A stretch of 64,000 bases of DNA from an uncultured Marvinbryantia sp. (lineage in GTDB: Bacteria; Bacillota; Clostridia; Lachnospirales; Lachnospiraceae), in NCBI GenBank assembly GCA_947630735.1, contig CANRIR010000004.1:1-64000 (forward strand). Direction: 5' to 3'. The notes under the pieces were generated by a model, which had not been told where the DNA came from, searched no databases, and saw only the letters and a list, made by a program, of their open reading frames with translations. This document shows positions 15,810 to 26,753 of the stretch, one piece after another. Every line of letters starts with the position of its first letter. Position 1 is the first letter of the stretch. Made by a program: the position numbers and the translations under genes.

Positions 15810-18800
15810 TCAGTGCATCTGCGCGGCCGCGACCGCGTCCTCTCGCGCCGCGCGCAGATTTTTCTGGGCGGTGCTCAGCATCAGTTTGATGCGGTTGAGC
15901 TGGTTTACCTCGCTGGCACCCGGATCGTAGTCGATGGCCACGATGTTGGAGAGCGGGTACTGCCTGCGCAGCTCTTTGATGACTCCCTTGCCCACCACAT
16001 GGTTCGGCAGGCAGCCGAAGGGCTGGGTACAGACGATGTTGTTCACGCCGCTGTGGATCAGCTCCAGCATCTCGCCGGTCAGGAACCAGCCCTCGCCGGT
16101 CTGGTTGCCGAGCGATACGATGGGCTTCGCGTATTCCGCCAGGTCCCGGATGTTTGCGGGGGCCGTGAAGTGGCGGCTCTTTTTAAATTCCCGCACGGAG
16201 GTGCTGCGGATGAACTGAAGCAGTTTGATGCCCGCGTTTGACAAGGCCGCGGAGCTTTTTTTCATGCCCAGTTCCTGGGCTTTGAAATTGCTGTTGTAGA
16301 AGCAGTAGAATAAAAAGTCCAGAAGATCGGGCACCACGGCCTCCGCGCCCTCGGCTTCCAGAAGGTCCACCAGATGGTTGTTGGCCGCCGGCATGAATTT
16401 CACGAGGATCTCGCCCACAATGCCGACCCGGGGCTTTGGAATGCCGCGTATGGGAAGGTGGTCAAAATCCTGGATGATCTGGCGGCACAGCCGGACAAAC
16501 TCCATGTGGGAGGGTGCCCTCTTCTGCAAAAACCGGATGCATTCCGCCTGCCATTTTTCGTGCATGGCGTTCGCGGAGCCCGGTTTGATCTCATAGGGGC
16601 GCATGCGGTAGAGGCAGCGCATAAAGATGTCCCCGAAGACCACAGCGTACATACCTTTCATGATCATGGGCAGGGTCAACTTGAAGCCCGGGTTTTTCTC
16701 AAGCCCCGAGACGTTCAGGGAGATGACCGGGATCTCCGGGTGCCCGGCCTTTTCCAGCGCGCGCCGGATAAAGCCTATATAGTTGGTGGCGCGGCAGCCG
16801 CCGCCGGTCTGCGTGATGATGACAGCCGTCTTCGTCAGGTCGTATTTGCCGGACAGAAGCGCGCTCATGATCTGGCCGACCACGATGAGGGACGGATAGC
16901 ACGCGTCGTTGTTCACATATTTTAATCCCGTGTCCACGGCCTCCCTGCCGTCGTTCTCCAACAGCTCCATGTGATAGCCGCAGCTCTGGAACGCCGGCTC
17001 CAGCAGGGCAAAATGGATGGGGGACATCTGCGGGCAGAGGATGGTGTAGTCCTTGCGCATCTCCTCCGTGAACACCACCCGGTTGATGTTGGAGGGCACG
17101 ATGGTGCGGTCCTCCTGCTTTTCCTCCTTCGCCCGCAGGGCTGCGAGCAGAGAGCGGATGCGGATGCGGGCGGCGCCCAGGTTGTTGACCTCATCGATCT
17201 TCAGGCAGGTGTAGATCTTGCCGGAACCGTTTAAGATATCGCGCACCTGATCCGTGGTGACGGCGTCCAGGCCGCAGCCGAAGGAATTCAGCTGGATGAG
17301 ATCCAGAAAATCCGTGGTCTTCACATAGTTGGCGGCGGCGTAGAGGCGGCTGTGGTACATCCACTGGTCGCTGACGATCAGGGGTCGCTCGGGCGCGTGC
17401 AGGTGGGAGACGGAATCTTCCGTCAGCACCGCGATGCCGTAGGATGTGATGAGCTCCGGGATGCCGTGGTTGATCTCGCTGTCGATGTGGTAGGGCCTTC
17501 CCGCCAGCACAATGCCGCGGCGCTTGTGCTCCTTCAGCCAGGCGATGGTCTCCTCGCCCTTTTTGTACATGGCGAGGCGCGTGTTCTCAAGTTCTTTCCA
17601 CGCGCTGGCGGCGGCGGAGCGCACTTCCTGCGCCGGGATCTCCGGGAATGCCTTGACAAGCTGCCCGGTCACGGTCTCCAGGCTTGTCAGGGCAAGGAAC
17701 GGGTTGCGGAAATCGATCTGCTGCTCCCGCAGGCTCTCCACGTTGTTTTTGATGTTTTCCGCGTAGGAGGTGACGATGGGGCAGTTGTAGTGGTTGTTGG
17801 ACTCCGGGAACTCGTTCCGCTCATAGGGGATGCAGGGGTAGAAAATGAACTTCACACCCTGGCGGATGAGCCACTCGATATGGCCGTGGGCCAGCTTGGC
17901 CGGATAGCACTCTGATTCGCTGGGGATGGATTCGATGCCCAACTCGTAAATGTTCCGCGTGCTCTTGGGCGAGAGGACCACCCGGTATTTCAGCTCCGTG
18001 AAAAAGCGGAACCAGAACGGGTAGTTCTCGTACATGTTGAGCACTCTGGGGATCCCCACGGTGCCCCGAACGGCCACGTCCGCCTCCAGCGGCTCGTAGG
18101 AGAATAAGAGCTTATTTTTATATTCAAACAGATTCGGGATATCCGAATTTTTCTTTTCCTTTCCAAGACCGCGCTCGCAGCGGTTGCCGCTCACATACTG
18201 GCGGCCGCCGGTGAAGCGGTTGATGGTCAGACGGCACTGGTTGGTGCAGCCCTTGCACTTCGCCATGTGGGTGGTAAACTGCAGGCTGTTGATCTTCTCG
18301 ATGGGGAGCATGGTGGTCTCTTTGTCTGCGTCGTAGCGCTCCCGCGCGATCAGGGCCGCGCCGAAGGCACCCATGATGCCGGCGATATCCGGCCGCACGG
18401 CCTCGCAGCCCGCGATGCGCTCAAAGCTGCGCAGCACGGCGTCGTTGTAGAAGGTGCCGCCCTGCACCACAATGTGCTTTCCCAGCTCCGAGGCGTCGGA
18501 GACCTTGATGACCTTGTAGAGGGCGTTTTTGATGACGGAGTAGGCGAGCCCGGCCGAGATGTCGGCCACGGAGGCCCCCTCTTTTTGCGCCTGCTTCACC
18601 TTGGAGTTCATAAACACGGTGCAGCGCGTGCCCAGGTCGATGGGGTGCTCTGCAAACAGGGCTTCCTTCGCAAAGTCGCTCACGCTGTAGTTCAGGGACT
18701 TCGCGAACGTCTCGATGAAAGAGCCGCATCCGCTGGAGCAGGCCTCGTTGAGCTGCACGCTGTCCACCGTCTGGTTCTTGATCTTGATGCACTTCATATC

Positions 18801-20081
18801 CTGTCCGCCGATGTCCAGGATGCAGTCCACCTCCGGGTCGAAGAAGGCGGCCGCGTAGTAGTGGGACACCGTCTCCACCTCCCCCTCGTCCAGAAGGAGG
18901 GCGGCTTTGATGAGGGCCTCCCCGTAGCCGGTGGAGCAGGAGTAGGCGATGCGCGCGCTCTTCGGCATGTGCTGGTAGATCTCCTGGACGGCCTGGATGG
19001 TGGTCTTTAACGGGCTCCCGTTGTTGTTGCTGTAAAAGGAGTACAGAAGGGAGCCGTCTTCCCCCACAAGGGCCGCCTTGGTGGTGGTGGAACCCGCGTC
19101 GATGCCGAGGAAGCACAGCCCCTCGTATGTGCGCAGGTCGTCCGTGACGACATTGTACTGGCTCTGGCGCTCGTTGAAGGCGTCGTATTCCTCCTGGGAG
19201 GAGAACAGGGGCGCAAGGCGCGCCACCTCAAATTCCAGGTGAATATCTCCGGAGAGCCTGCGGATCAGCTCCTGCGTGCTGGTTTCGGACTGGTACTCGC
19301 AGTTCAGGGCACAGCCGATGGCCGCGAACAGATGGGAGTTCTCCGGCGTGATGGCGTGCTCGTCGTCCAGATGCAGGGTGCGGATGAAGGCCGCCTTCAG
19401 CTCTGACAGAAAGTGCAGGGGGCCGCCCAGAAAGGCCACGTGGCCCCGGATGGGTTTGCCGCAGGCCAGGCCGCTGATGGTCTGGTTTACCACCGCCTGG
19501 AAGATGGAGGCGGAAAGATCCTCCTTCGTCGCGCCCTCATTGATGAGGGGCTGGATGTCTGACTTCGCGAAGACGCCGCAGCGCGCCGCGATGGAGTACA
19601 GGGACTGGTAGTGCTTCGCGTACTCGTTCAGGCCGGACGCGTCCGTCTGCAGAAGGGACGCCATCTGGTCGATGAAAGATCCGGTGCCGCCGGCGCAGAT
19701 GCCGTTCATGCGCTGCTCCACGCTGCCGCCGTCAAAGTAGATGATCTTCGCGTCCTCGCCGCCCAGCTCTATGGCCACGTCCGTCTGGGGCGCATAGTGG
19801 GAGAGGGCCTCGGACACCGCGATGACTTCCTGCACAAAGGGCACCTCCAGGTGCTTGGCTAGAGAAAGGCCGCCGGAGCCGGTGATGACCGGGTAGACAG
19901 GCAGAGCGCCCAGCTCCTGCTCCGCCTTTTTGATCAGGTCGGCAAGCGTCTCCTGAATGTTCGCGAAATGGCGCTCATAGTCGGAGAACAGGAGCCGGTC
20001 AAAATTGTCAAGTACAGCTATTTTAACGGTGGTCGAACCGATATCGATCCCAAGACGGTAAGTTCTGTCCTGATCCTTCAT
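15810..20081 (-). CDS. Giant acyl-CoA dehydratase activase-related protein
   Basis: The product has 1,423 residues. Two BadF/BadG/BcrA/BcrD ATPase modules come first, one starting [19 protein letters not shown] with [16 protein letters not shown], and one starting [20 protein letters not shown] with [15 protein letters not shown]. These are the ATP-binding, [4Fe-4S]-bridged activases that power 2-hydroxyacyl-CoA dehydratases. A Cys-rich linker (CKGCTNQC then NRCERG) leads into a DUF2229-type region ([32 protein letters not shown]) and an HgdB-like tail ([29 protein letters not shown]). The family is widespread in anaerobes and its substrate is unknown. No dehydratase genes lie beside it. AGGAGG lies about 12 bases before the start. 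Confidence 0.85.
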   Translation of the reverse strand: MKDQDRTYRLGIDIGSTTVKIAVLDNFDRLLFSDYERHFANIQETLADLIKKAEQELGALPVYPVITGSGGLSLAKHLEVPFVQEVIAVSEALSHYAPQTDVAIELGGEDAKIIYFDGGSVEQRMNGICAGGTGSFIDQMASLLQTDASGLNEYAKHYQSLYSIAARCGVFAKSDIQPLINEGATKEDLSASIFQAVVNQTISGLACGKPIRGHVAFLGGPLHFLSELKAAFIRTLHLDDEHAITPENSHLFAAIGCALNCEYQSETSTQELIRRLSGDIHLEFEVARLAPLFSSQEEYDAFNERQSQYNVVTDDLRTYEGLCFLGIDAGSTTTKAALVGEDGSLLYSFYSNNNGSPLKTTIQAVQEIYQHMPKSARIAYSCSTGYGEALIKAALLLDEGEVETVSHYYAAAFFDPEVDCILDIGGQDMKCIKIKNQTVDSVQLNEACSSGCGSFIETFAKSLNYSVSDFAKEALFAEHPIDLGTRCTVFMNSKVKQAQKEGASVADISAGLAYSVIKNALYKVIKVSDASELGKHIVVQGGTFYNDAVLRSFERIAGCEAVRPDIAGIMGAFGAALIARERYDADKETTMLPIEKINSLQFTTHMAKCKGCTNQCRLTINRFTGGRQYVSGNRCERGLGKEKKNSDIPNLFEYKNKLLFSYEPLEADVAVRGTVGIPRVLNMYENYPFWFRFFTELKYRVVLSPKSTRNIYELGIESIPSESECYPAKLAHGHIEWLIRQGVKFIFYPCIPYERNEFPESNNHYNCPIVTSYAENIKNNVESLREQQIDFRNPFLALTSLETVTGQLVKAFPEIPAQEVRSAAASAWKELENTRLAMYKKGEETIAWLKEHKRRGIVLAGRPYHIDSEINHGIPELITSYGIAVLTEDSVSHLHAPERPLIVSDQWMYHSRLYAAANYVKTTDFLDLIQLNSFGCGLDAVTTDQVRDILNGSGKIYTCLKIDEVNNLGAARIRIRSLLAALRAKEEKQEDRTIVPSNINRVVFTEEMRKDYTILCPQMSPIHFALLEPAFQSCGYHMELLENDGREAVDTGLKYVNNDACYPSLIVVGQIMSALLSGKYDLTKTAVIITQTGGGCRATNYIGFIRRALEKAGHPEIPVISLNVSGLEKNPGFKLTLPMIMKGMYAVVFGDIFMRCLYRMRPYEIKPGSANAMHEKWQAECIRFLQKRAPSHMEFVRLCRQIIQDFDHLPIRGIPKPRVGIVGEILVKFMPAANNHLVDLLEAEGAEAVVPDLLDFLFYCFYNSNFKAQELGMKKSSAALSNAGIKLLQFIRSTSVREFKKSRHFTAPANIRDLAEYAKPIVSLGNQTGEGWFLTGEMLELIHSGVNNIVCTQPFGCLPNHVVGKGVIKELRRQYPLSNIVAIDYDPGASEVNQLNRIKLMLSTAQKNLRAAREDAVAAAQMH

Positions 20082-20130
20082 ATATCTGAAAAAACCTCCT
20101 TCGAACCTTCCACAAATCGTATCAGACTAC

Positions 20131-20159
20131 AGTATACGACAAATCTTTTGGGAGCGCAA
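20131..20159 (-). promoter_or_regulatory. Sigma-70 promoter of the activase gene
   Basis: On the minus strand, TTGCGC (20159-20154), 17 bp, TATACT (20136-20131). It lies 50 bases upstream of the start at 20081, in the 221-base divergent region shared with tgt. No equally good tgt promoter was found there. Confidence 0.65.
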
Positions 20160-20302
20160 GATGCAAATCTTGTCACCGCCTGCCGGGGCCAGAGGGCGGA
20201 TGCTCTTTGCGCGTGCGGAAAGCAAAATGTTCCCCGGCCCTTGTTTTTTTTCCATAGATATGATACGCTGAATGCCAGTATGTATGATAAGAAGGGCGAG
20301 TT

Positions 20303-21433
20303 ATGTACAGGATAAAAAAGATTCAGGGCCGCGCAAAGAGGGCGGAGCTTGTCACGGTGCACGGCACCGTTCAGACGCCGGTGTTTATGAACGTGGGGAC
20401 GGCCGCGGCCATCAAGGGCGCGGTGGCCACGACCGACCTCTATGAGATCGGCACCCAGGTGGAATTGTCCAACACCTACCACCTGCACGTGAGGCCCGGG
20501 GACGACGTGGTAAAGGCTCTGGGAGGGCTGCACAGATTCATGAACTGGGACAGGCCTATCCTGACGGATTCCGGCGGCTTTCAGGTGTTCTCCCTGGCGG
20601 GGCTTCGGAAGATCCGGGAGGAGGGCGTCTATTTTCAGTCCCACGTGGACGGCAGAAAGATCTTTATGGGGCCGGAGGAGAGCATGCGGATCCAGTCCAA
20701 CCTGGCTTCCACCATCGCCATGGCGTTCGACGAGTGCCCGCCCAGCAAGGCGCCGAGAGAGTACGTGCAGGCCTCCTGCGACCGCACGGCCCGCTGGCTG
20801 GTGCGCTGCAGGGACGAGATGGCGCGGCTGAACGCGCTGCCGGACACCATCAACAGGCAGCAGATGCTCTTCGGCATCAACCAGGGCGCGGTCTATGAGG
20901 ACATCCGCACTTCCCACGCGGACGCGATCGCAGAGTTAAATCTGGACGGCTACGCGGTGGGCGGCCTGGCGGTGGGCGAGACCCACGAGGAGATGTACCA
21001 CATTCTGGATGTGGTGGTGCCGCATCTGCCCCAGGAGAAGCCCACCTACCTGATGGGGGTCGGCACCCCCGCCAACATCCTGGAGGCGGTGGATCGCGGG
21101 GTGGATTTCTTCGACTGCGTCTACCCCAGCCGCAACGGCCGGCACGGCCACGTCTACACGGCGTCCGGGAAGCTGAACCTGTTCAACGAGCAGTACAAGC
21201 TGGACGCGCGCCCTATCGAGGAGGGCTGCGGCTGCCCGGCCTGCCGCCACTACAGCCGCGCCTACATCCGGCACCTGCTGAAGGCGAAGGAGATGCTGGG
21301 CATGCGGCTGTGCGTGCTCCACAACCTGTATTTTTACAACCACCTCATGGAGGAGATCCGGGGCGCGCTGGACGACGGATCCTTCCCGGAATACAAGAAG
21401 GCGAAGCTGGCCGGTCTGCAGGGCGGAGCATGA
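20303..21433 (+). CDS. tgt: tRNA-guanine transglycosylase
   Basis: TGT exchanges guanine 34 for preQ1 in tRNAs with GUN anticodons, on the path to queuosine. The protein has 376 residues. ILTDSGGFQVFSLAGLRKI carries the active-site Asp and Ser region, and GVDFFDCVYPSRNGRHGHVY holds the nucleophilic Asp. The zinc site is the C-x-C-x2-C set in EEGCGCPACRHYSRAYIRH plus the His of LCVLHN. GAAGGG precedes the ATG. Queuosine partners queA and queG are not in the window. The yajC gene downstream, a classic tgt neighbour, has its own promoter. Confidence 0.96.
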   Translation: MYRIKKIQGRAKRAELVTVHGTVQTPVFMNVGTAAAIKGAVATTDLYEIGTQVELSNTYHLHVRPGDDVVKALGGLHRFMNWDRPILTDSGGFQVFSLAGLRKIREEGVYFQSHVDGRKIFMGPEESMRIQSNLASTIAMAFDECPPSKAPREYVQASCDRTARWLVRCRDEMARLNALPDTINRQQMLFGINQGAVYEDIRTSHADAIAELNLDGYAVGGLAVGETHEEMYHILDVVVPHLPQEKPTYLMGVGTPANILEAVDRGVDFFDCVYPSRNGRHGHVYTASGKLNLFNEQYKLDARPIEEGCGCPACRHYSRAYIRHLLKAKEMLGMRLCVLHNLYFYNHLMEEIRGALDDGSFPEYKKAKLAGLQGGA

Positions 21434-21469
21434 TTTTTTAAAAATGGGCTGTAAAAATAAAAAATTAGC

Positions 21470-21498
21470 TTGCCCAATACATCTTTTTTGTGTATGAT
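21470..21498 (+). promoter_or_regulatory. Sigma-70 promoter of yajC
   Basis: TTGCCC at 21470-21475, 17 bp, TATGAT at 21493-21498; the yajC start is 76 bases downstream with GGAGGAG before it. Confidence 0.65.
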
Positions 21499-21573
21499 AA
21501 AGAAAGTATCATCGTAACCGGGAAGACACCGTGTGGTTACGCATCATGGATAACGAAATGGAGGAGATTCAAG

Positions 21574-21906
21574 ATGAATTTTAACGTATTGGCGGATGCG
21601 GCGGCCGGAACGACGACCGCGGGGGCAGCGGGCGGCGGCATTATGCTCCTGCTGTTTTACGTGGTGATCATCGGCGGCGCTATGTACTTCATGGCCATCC
21701 GGCCCCAGAAAAAAGAGCAGAAGAGGATCAACGCCATGCTGGCGGAGATGTCGGTGGGCGACGCGGTCGTCACGACCAGCGGCTTCTACGGCGTGGTGAT
21801 CGATATAACGGATGAGGACGTCATTGTGGAGTTCGGCAGCAACAAAAACTGCAGGATCCCCATGCGCAAATCGGCCATCGCCGAGGTGGAGAAGGCCGGG
21901 GAGTGA
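21574..21906 (+). CDS. yajC: Preprotein translocase subunit YajC
   Basis: YajC associates with SecDF at the Sec translocon. The start at 21574 (MNFNVLADAAAGTTTAGAA), after GGAGGAG, gives 110 residues; a longer upstream reading has no ribosome site. A Gly/Ala-rich lead precedes one membrane helix (IMLLLFYVVIIGGAMYFMAI) and the signature RPQKKEQKRINAMLAEMSVG. The cytoplasmic part shows GDAVVTTSGFYGVVIDI and EFGSNKNCRIPMRKSAIAEV, all family-typical. The position after tgt matches the common tgt-yajC order. secD and secF are not adjacent. Confidence 0.93.
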   Translation: MNFNVLADAAAGTTTAGAAGGGIMLLLFYVVIIGGAMYFMAIRPQKKEQKRINAMLAEMSVGDAVVTTSGFYGVVIDITDEDVIVEFGSNKNCRIPMRKSAIAEVEKAGE

Positions 21907-21988
21907 CACCTGTGATCCCCTGCGGCGCGCGAGCGCAAATTTTCAGACATACAGGGGCGCGTATATAAAAAGGAAGAAAAGTTTAGGG

Positions 21989-22030
21989 TACTGCGGTATT
22001 TCTTTTTGCAAAAAAAGAGGTATCGCAGTA
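21989..22030 (+). promoter_or_regulatory. 19-bp hairpin in the leader of leuB
   Basis: TACTGCGGTATTTCTTTTT at 21989-22007 pairs along all 19 bases (three G-U) with AAAAAGAGGTATCGCAGTA at 22012-22030 around a GCAA loop. The base of the stem is 23 bases before the leuB ATG at 22054, just ahead of GAAGGAGG. No T tract follows on the + strand, so it is not a standard terminator. Confidence 0.6.
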
Positions 22031-22053
22031 TGTTGCAGTGAAGGAGGATCAAG

Positions 22054-23139
22054 ATGAGCAATCACAGGATAGCCGTGATCCCGGGGGACGGGATCGGGCC
22101 GGAGATCGTGGCGGAGGCCAGAAAGGTGCTGGACGCCGCGGGGAAAAAATTTGGGTTTACCCTGGAATACCAGGAGCTTTTGATGGGCGGCGCGTCCATT
22201 GACGCCTACGGCGTCCCCCTCACGGAGGAGACCATCCGCGCGGCGAAGGACAGTGAGGCGGTGCTGATGGGTTCCATCGGCGGGGACGCGAAGACCTCCC
22301 CCTGGTATAAACTGGAGCCGCAGAAACGCCCGGAGGCCGGGCTTCTGGGGATCCGCAAGGCCCTCAATCTGTTTGCCAACCTGCGCCCGGCCTACCTGTA
22401 CGAGGAGCTGAAAGGCGCGTGCCCGCTGCGGGAGGATATCATCGGGGACGGCTTCGACATGATGATCATGCGGGAGCTCACCGGCGGACTGTACTTCGGG
22501 GAGCGGAAAACGGTGGAGGAGAACGGCGTGCGGAAGGCCATCGACACGCTGACCTACGACGAGAACGAGATCCGGCGCATCGCGAAGCGGGGCTTCGATA
22601 TCGCCAGAAAGAGGCGCAAAAAAGTGACCAGCGTGGACAAGGCGAACGTGCTGGATTCCTCGCGGCTCTGGCGCGCCGTGGTGGAGGAGGTCCACGCGGA
22701 ATACCCGGATGTGGAGCTCGAGCACATGCTGGTGGACAACTGCGCCATGCAGCTGGTGCGCGATCCCAAGCAGTTCGACGTGATCCTCACCGAGAATATG
22801 TTCGGCGACATCCTCTCGGACGAGGCCAGCATGGTCACGGGATCCATCGGGATGCTCGCCTCCGCCAGCTTAAATGAGACAAAATTCGGCCTGTACGAGC
22901 CGAGCCACGGCTCCGCGCCGGACATCGCGGGGAAGGACATCGCGAACCCCATCGCCACGATCCTTTCGGCGGCCATGATGCTGCGCTTCTCCCTGGATCT
23001 GGACGAGGCGGCGGACGCCATAGAGCGCGCGGTAAAGCAGGTGTTAAAAGACGGCTACCGCACGGGGGACATCCTGTCGGAGGGCTTCACGAAGGTGGGC
23101 TGCCGGCAGATGGGCGACCTGATCCGCGACCGGGTGTAG
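22054..23139 (+). CDS. leuB: 3-isopropylmalate dehydrogenase
   Basis: LeuB oxidises and decarboxylates 3-isopropylmalate with NAD in leucine synthesis. The 361-residue protein opens with [20 protein letters not shown]. It contains [18 protein letters not shown] (substrate loop), [17 protein letters not shown] (catalytic Lys region), the metal-binding motif [19 protein letters not shown] and the NAD loop [28 protein letters not shown] precedes the ATG. It heads a branched-chain set with ilvD and ilvB, though leuA, leuCD, ilvC and ilvN are absent nearby. A strong hairpin in its leader may regulate expression. Confidence 0.96.
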   Translation: MSNHRIAVIPGDGIGPEIVAEARKVLDAAGKKFGFTLEYQELLMGGASIDAYGVPLTEETIRAAKDSEAVLMGSIGGDAKTSPWYKLEPQKRPEAGLLGIRKALNLFANLRPAYLYEELKGACPLREDIIGDGFDMMIMRELTGGLYFGERKTVEENGVRKAIDTLTYDENEIRRIAKRGFDIARKRRKKVTSVDKANVLDSSRLWRAVVEEVHAEYPDVELEHMLVDNCAMQLVRDPKQFDVILTENMFGDILSDEASMVTGSIGMLASASLNETKFGLYEPSHGSAPDIAGKDIANPIATILSAAMMLRFSLDLDEAADAIERAVKQVLKDGYRTGDILSEGFTKVGCRQMGDLIRDRV

Positions 23140-23167
23140 AGGCGCAAAAACAGGAGAAAACGAGGAG

Positions 23168-23191
23168 CCGGACCCGCAAACCGGGGTCCGG
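23168..23191. promoter_or_regulatory. Small GC hairpin between leuB and ilvD
   Basis: CCGGACCC (23168-23175) and GGGTCCGG (23184-23191) are perfectly complementary around an eight-base loop. No T tract follows. The 169-base gap has no recognised riboswitch; it may be an mRNA-stability or pausing element. Confidence 0.35.
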
Positions 23192-23308
23192 TGCAGATAA
23201 ATCTTTGATTGATAGGAAAGGAGCAGCTGCAGGCGGTTTTTCAATCTTCCTTTGGGGCGCAGAAAACAGCGCCACAGATGGCACCAGGCCTGCGGCACGG
23301 TACAAACT

Positions 23309-24970
23309 ATGAAAAGCGACGCGGTAAAGAAGGGGATGCAGCAGGCTCCCCACAGGTCCCTGTTCAACGCGCTGGGCCTGACGGAAGAAGAGATGAATAA
23401 GCCGTTGATCGGCATTGTAAATTCTTACAACGAGATCGTTCCGGGACACATGAACCTGGACAAGATCACGGAGGCGGTCAAGATGGGAGTCGCCCTGGCG
23501 GGCGGCGTTCCCCGGGAGTTCCCGGCCATCGCGGTGTGCGACGGCATCGCCATGGGTCATGTGGGCATGAAGTACTCCCTGGTGACCAGGGATCTGATCG
23601 CGGATTCCACGGAGTGCATGGCCATCGCGCACCAGTTTGACGCCCTGGTGTGCATCCCCAACTGCGACAAAAACGTGCCGGGCCTTCTGATGGCGGCGGC
23701 GCGCCTCAACATCCCCACCATCTTTGTGAGCGGCGGCCCCATGATGGCAGGGCATGTGAAGGGCGAAAAGAGGAGCCTCTCCAGCATGTTTGAGGCGGTG
23801 GGCTCCTACGCGGCTGGGACTATGACCGAGGAGGACGTCTACGAATTTGAGTGCAAGACCTGCCCCACCTGCGGTTCCTGCTCCGGCATGTACACGGCCA
23901 ACAGCATGAACTGCCTGACGGAAGCCCTGGGCATGGGCCTTCCGGGCAACGGCACCATCCCGGCGGTGTACTCCGAGCGCCTGAAGCTGGCGAAGCACGC
24001 CGGCATGAAGATCATGGAGCTTCTGGAAAAGAACATCCGCCCGCGGGACATCATGACCGAGAAGGCGTTCCGCAACGCGCTGACGGTGGACATGGCGCTG
24101 GGCTGCTCCACCAACAGCATGCTGCACCTTCCCGCCATCGCCCACGAGGCCGGCGTGGAGCTGAACGTGGACATCGCCAATGAGATCAGCTCCAGGACGC
24201 CGAACCTGTGCCACCTGGCACCGGCCGGCCCTACCTACATCGAGGATCTGAACGAGGCGGGCGGCGTTTACGCCGTCATGAACGAGCTGGACAAGAAGAA
24301 CCTGCTCTTCACGGATCTGATCACGGTCACCGGAAAGACCGTAAAGGAAAATATCTCCGGGTGTGAAAACCGCAACCCGCAGGTCATCCGCCCCATCGAC
24401 AACCCATACAGCGCCACCGGCGGCATCGCCGTGCTGCGCGGCAACCTCGCGCCGGATTCCGGCGTGGTAAAGCGCTCCGCCGTTGTGCCCGAGATGATGG
24501 TGCACGAGGGCCCGGCCAGGGTGTTCGACTGTGAGGAGGACGCCATCGAGGCCATCAAGGGCGGCAAGATCGTGGCGGGGGACGTGGTGGTCATCCGCTA
24601 TGAGGGCCCCAAGGGCGGCCCGGGTATGCGCGAGATGCTGAATCCCACCTCCGCCATCGCGGGCATGGGGCTTGGCTCCTCCGTGGCGCTGATCACGGAC
24701 GGCCGGTTCAGCGGCGCATCCAGAGGCGCGTCCATCGGCCATGTATCGCCGGAGGCGGCGGTGGGCGGCCCCATCGCGCTGGTGGAAGAGGGCGATACCA
24801 TCAAGATCAACATTCCGGAAAACAAGCTGGAACTGGACGTCTCCGACGAGGAGCTCGCGGCCAGGAAGGCAAAATGGCAGCCCAGGGAGCCGAAGGTAAC
24901 CACCGGCTATCTGGCGCGCTACGCGAAGATGGTCACATCCGGCAACCGCGGCGCGATCCTGGAGCTGTAG
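23309..24970 (+). CDS. ilvD: Dihydroxy-acid dehydratase
   Basis: IlvD dehydrates dihydroxy-isovalerate and its homologue in valine and isoleucine synthesis, using an Fe-S cluster. The start at 23309 ([20 protein letters not shown]) matches the usual N-terminus and gives 553 residues, although its Shine-Dalgarno site is poor. Cluster ligands lie in [19 protein letters not shown] and [37 protein letters not shown] and [12 protein letters not shown] are further signatures, and [20 protein letters not shown] is the active-site segment. It lies between leuB and ilvB on the same strand, with no terminator seen between them. Confidence 0.96.
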   Translation: MKSDAVKKGMQQAPHRSLFNALGLTEEEMNKPLIGIVNSYNEIVPGHMNLDKITEAVKMGVALAGGVPREFPAIAVCDGIAMGHVGMKYSLVTRDLIADSTECMAIAHQFDALVCIPNCDKNVPGLLMAAARLNIPTIFVSGGPMMAGHVKGEKRSLSSMFEAVGSYAAGTMTEEDVYEFECKTCPTCGSCSGMYTANSMNCLTEALGMGLPGNGTIPAVYSERLKLAKHAGMKIMELLEKNIRPRDIMTEKAFRNALTVDMALGCSTNSMLHLPAIAHEAGVELNVDIANEISSRTPNLCHLAPAGPTYIEDLNEAGGVYAVMNELDKKNLLFTDLITVTGKTVKENISGCENRNPQVIRPIDNPYSATGGIAVLRGNLAPDSGVVKRSAVVPEMMVHEGPARVFDCEEDAIEAIKGGKIVAGDVVVIRYEGPKGGPGMREMLNPTSAIAGMGLGSSVALITDGRFSGASRGASIGHVSPEAAVGGPIALVEEGDTIKINIPENKLELDVSDEELAARKAKWQPREPKVTTGYLARYAKMVTSGNRGAILEL

Positions 24971-25000
24971 TCCGGAAAAGACACGCAGGAGGAGTTATTT

Positions 25001-26686
25001 ATGAAATTAAACGGTTCTGAAATTTTGATCGAATGTCTGAAGGAGCAGGGCGTGGACACGGTGTTCGGCTATCCGGGCGGCGCTATCCTCAACATTTACG
25101 ATGAATTATACAAGCACAGCAAGGAGATCCGGCACATCCTCACGTCCCACGAGCAGGGCGCGAGCCACGCGGCGGACGGCTATGCCAGGGCTACGGGAAA
25201 GGTGGGCGTCTGCCTGGCCACCTCCGGCCCGGGGGCGACCAACCTGGTGACGGGCATCGCCACGGCCTACATGGATTCCGTGCCCGTGGTGGCCATCACG
25301 GCCAACGTGGGCGTGCCGCTTCTGGGAAAAGACAGCTTCCAGGAGATTGACATCGCCGGGGTTACCATGCCCATCACGAAGCACAACTATATTGTGAAGG
25401 ATGTGGACAGGCTGGCGGACACGGTGCGGGACGCGTTCCGCATCGCGCAGGAGGGAAGGCCCGGCCCGGTGCTCATCGATATACCGAAGGACGTGACGGC
25501 GGCCGTCACGGAGTACACCCGCGTGGAGCCGGAACCCATCGAGCGCAAGACCGACTACATCCGCGAGGCACATCTGAAGGAGGCGGTGCGCCTCATCAAC
25601 CACAGCAAACGCCCGTTCATCTTCGTGGGCGGCGGCGCGGTCATCTCGGACGCGGCGAAGGAGCTGAAGGAGTTTGTAGACCGGGTGCACGCTCCGGTGG
25701 GCGATTCCCTGATGGGCAAGGGCGCGTTTGACGGAAGGGACGAGCGCTACACCGGCATGGTGGGCATGCACGGCACAAAGGCGTCCAACCTGGGGATCAC
25801 GCAGTGCGACCTGCTGATCGCCATCGGCACGCGGTTCAGCGACCGCGTGGTGGGCAACGCGAAGCGCTTTGCGCGCAAGGCCAAGATTTTGCACATCGAT
25901 GTGGATCCGGCCGAGATCAACAAGAACATTCTGGTGGACTGCAGCATCCAGGGCGATGTGCGCGAGGTGTTAAAGAGGCTGAATCCCCTGATCGAGGACC
26001 ACAACCACGACGAGTGGCTGGCCGCGATAAAGCAGCTGAAGGAAAAATATCCTCTGAAATACGACACGAAGGGCCTCACGGGCCCCGCCGTCATCGAGGA
26101 GATCTACCGCGTCACGAAGGGCGACGCTATCATGGTGACCGACGTGGGCCAGCACCAGATGTGGGCCGCGCAGTATTATAAATATAAAAAACCGCATACA
26201 CTGCTGACGTCGGGCGGGCTGGGCACCATGGGCTACGGCCTGGGCGCGGCCATCGGCGCGAAGACGGGCCGCCCGGAGAAGACGGTCATCAACATCGCGG
26301 GGGACGGCTGCTTCCGCATGAATATGAACGAGCTCGCCACGGCGGCGCGCTACAACATCCCCGTCATAGAGGTGGTCATCAACAATCACGTGCTGGGCAT
26401 GGTCCGCCAGTGGCAGACCCTGTTCTACGACGAGCGCTACTCGGCCACCGTGCTGAACGACAGCGTGGACTTTGTGAAGGTGGCGGAGGCCCTGGGAGCC
26501 GCCGGCATCCGCGTGTCCGCGAAGGAGGAGCTGCGGCCGGCGCTGGAGAAGGCCCTCTCCATGGGACGCCCGGTGCTCATCGACTGCCAGATCGACCAGG
26601 ACGACAAGGTGTTCCCCATGGTTCCCGCGGGCGCTCCCATCGAGGAGGCGTTCGACCAGGACGACATGGACAAGGTTGACAAATAA
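25001..26686 (+). CDS. ilvB: Acetolactate synthase, large subunit
   Basis: This TPP- and FAD-dependent enzyme makes acetolactate from two pyruvates, the first shared step of branched-chain amino acid synthesis. The 561 residues include the catalytic Glu in LTSHEQGASHAADGYARATG, the FAD region (LLIAIGTRFSDRVVGNA) and the TPP/Mg motif starting NIAGDGCFRMNMNELATAAR. GCAGGAGGAG precedes the ATG. The length and motifs fit the anabolic enzyme. No ilvN regulatory subunit follows; the next gene is serC, whose -35 box lies in the last codons of ilvB. It could be a catabolic-type enzyme, but the FAD segment argues for AHAS. Confidence 0.93.
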   Translation: MKLNGSEILIECLKEQGVDTVFGYPGGAILNIYDELYKHSKEIRHILTSHEQGASHAADGYARATGKVGVCLATSGPGATNLVTGIATAYMDSVPVVAITANVGVPLLGKDSFQEIDIAGVTMPITKHNYIVKDVDRLADTVRDAFRIAQEGRPGPVLIDIPKDVTAAVTEYTRVEPEPIERKTDYIREAHLKEAVRLINHSKRPFIFVGGGAVISDAAKELKEFVDRVHAPVGDSLMGKGAFDGRDERYTGMVGMHGTKASNLGITQCDLLIAIGTRFSDRVVGNAKRFARKAKILHIDVDPAEINKNILVDCSIQGDVREVLKRLNPLIEDHNHDEWLAAIKQLKEKYPLKYDTKGLTGPAVIEEIYRVTKGDAIMVTDVGQHQMWAAQYYKYKKPHTLLTSGGLGTMGYGLGAAIGAKTGRPEKTVINIAGDGCFRMNMNELATAARYNIPVIEVVINNHVLGMVRQWQTLFYDERYSATVLNDSVDFVKVAEALGAAGIRVSAKEELRPALEKALSMGRPVLIDCQIDQDDKVFPMVPAGAPIEEAFDQDDMDKVDK

Positions 26687-26704
26687 TTAACAAAATGGTA
26701 GAGT
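26676..26704 (+). promoter_or_regulatory. Sigma-70 promoter of the serine operon
   Basis: A consensus TTGACA at 26676-26681 (inside the last ilvB codons), 17 bp, TAGAGT at 26699-26704. A small hairpin, CGGCAG-GATA-CTGCCG, follows at about 26717-26732 in the leader. Confidence 0.7.
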
Positions 26705-26753
26705 AGAGATGCTTTGCGGCAGGATACTGCCGATGGTTTTTGAGGAGGATATT

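Noticed and set aside
20260..20288. tgt promoter (ATGATA, 17 bp, TATGAT)
   Set aside because: The implied start would fall on the tgt ribosome site, leaving almost no leader; not convincing.
21907..22053. T-box leader before leuB (AGGGTACTGCGG resembles the T-box core)
   Set aside because: The gap is only 147 bases, too short for a T-box with stem I, and the following hairpin lacks a T tract.
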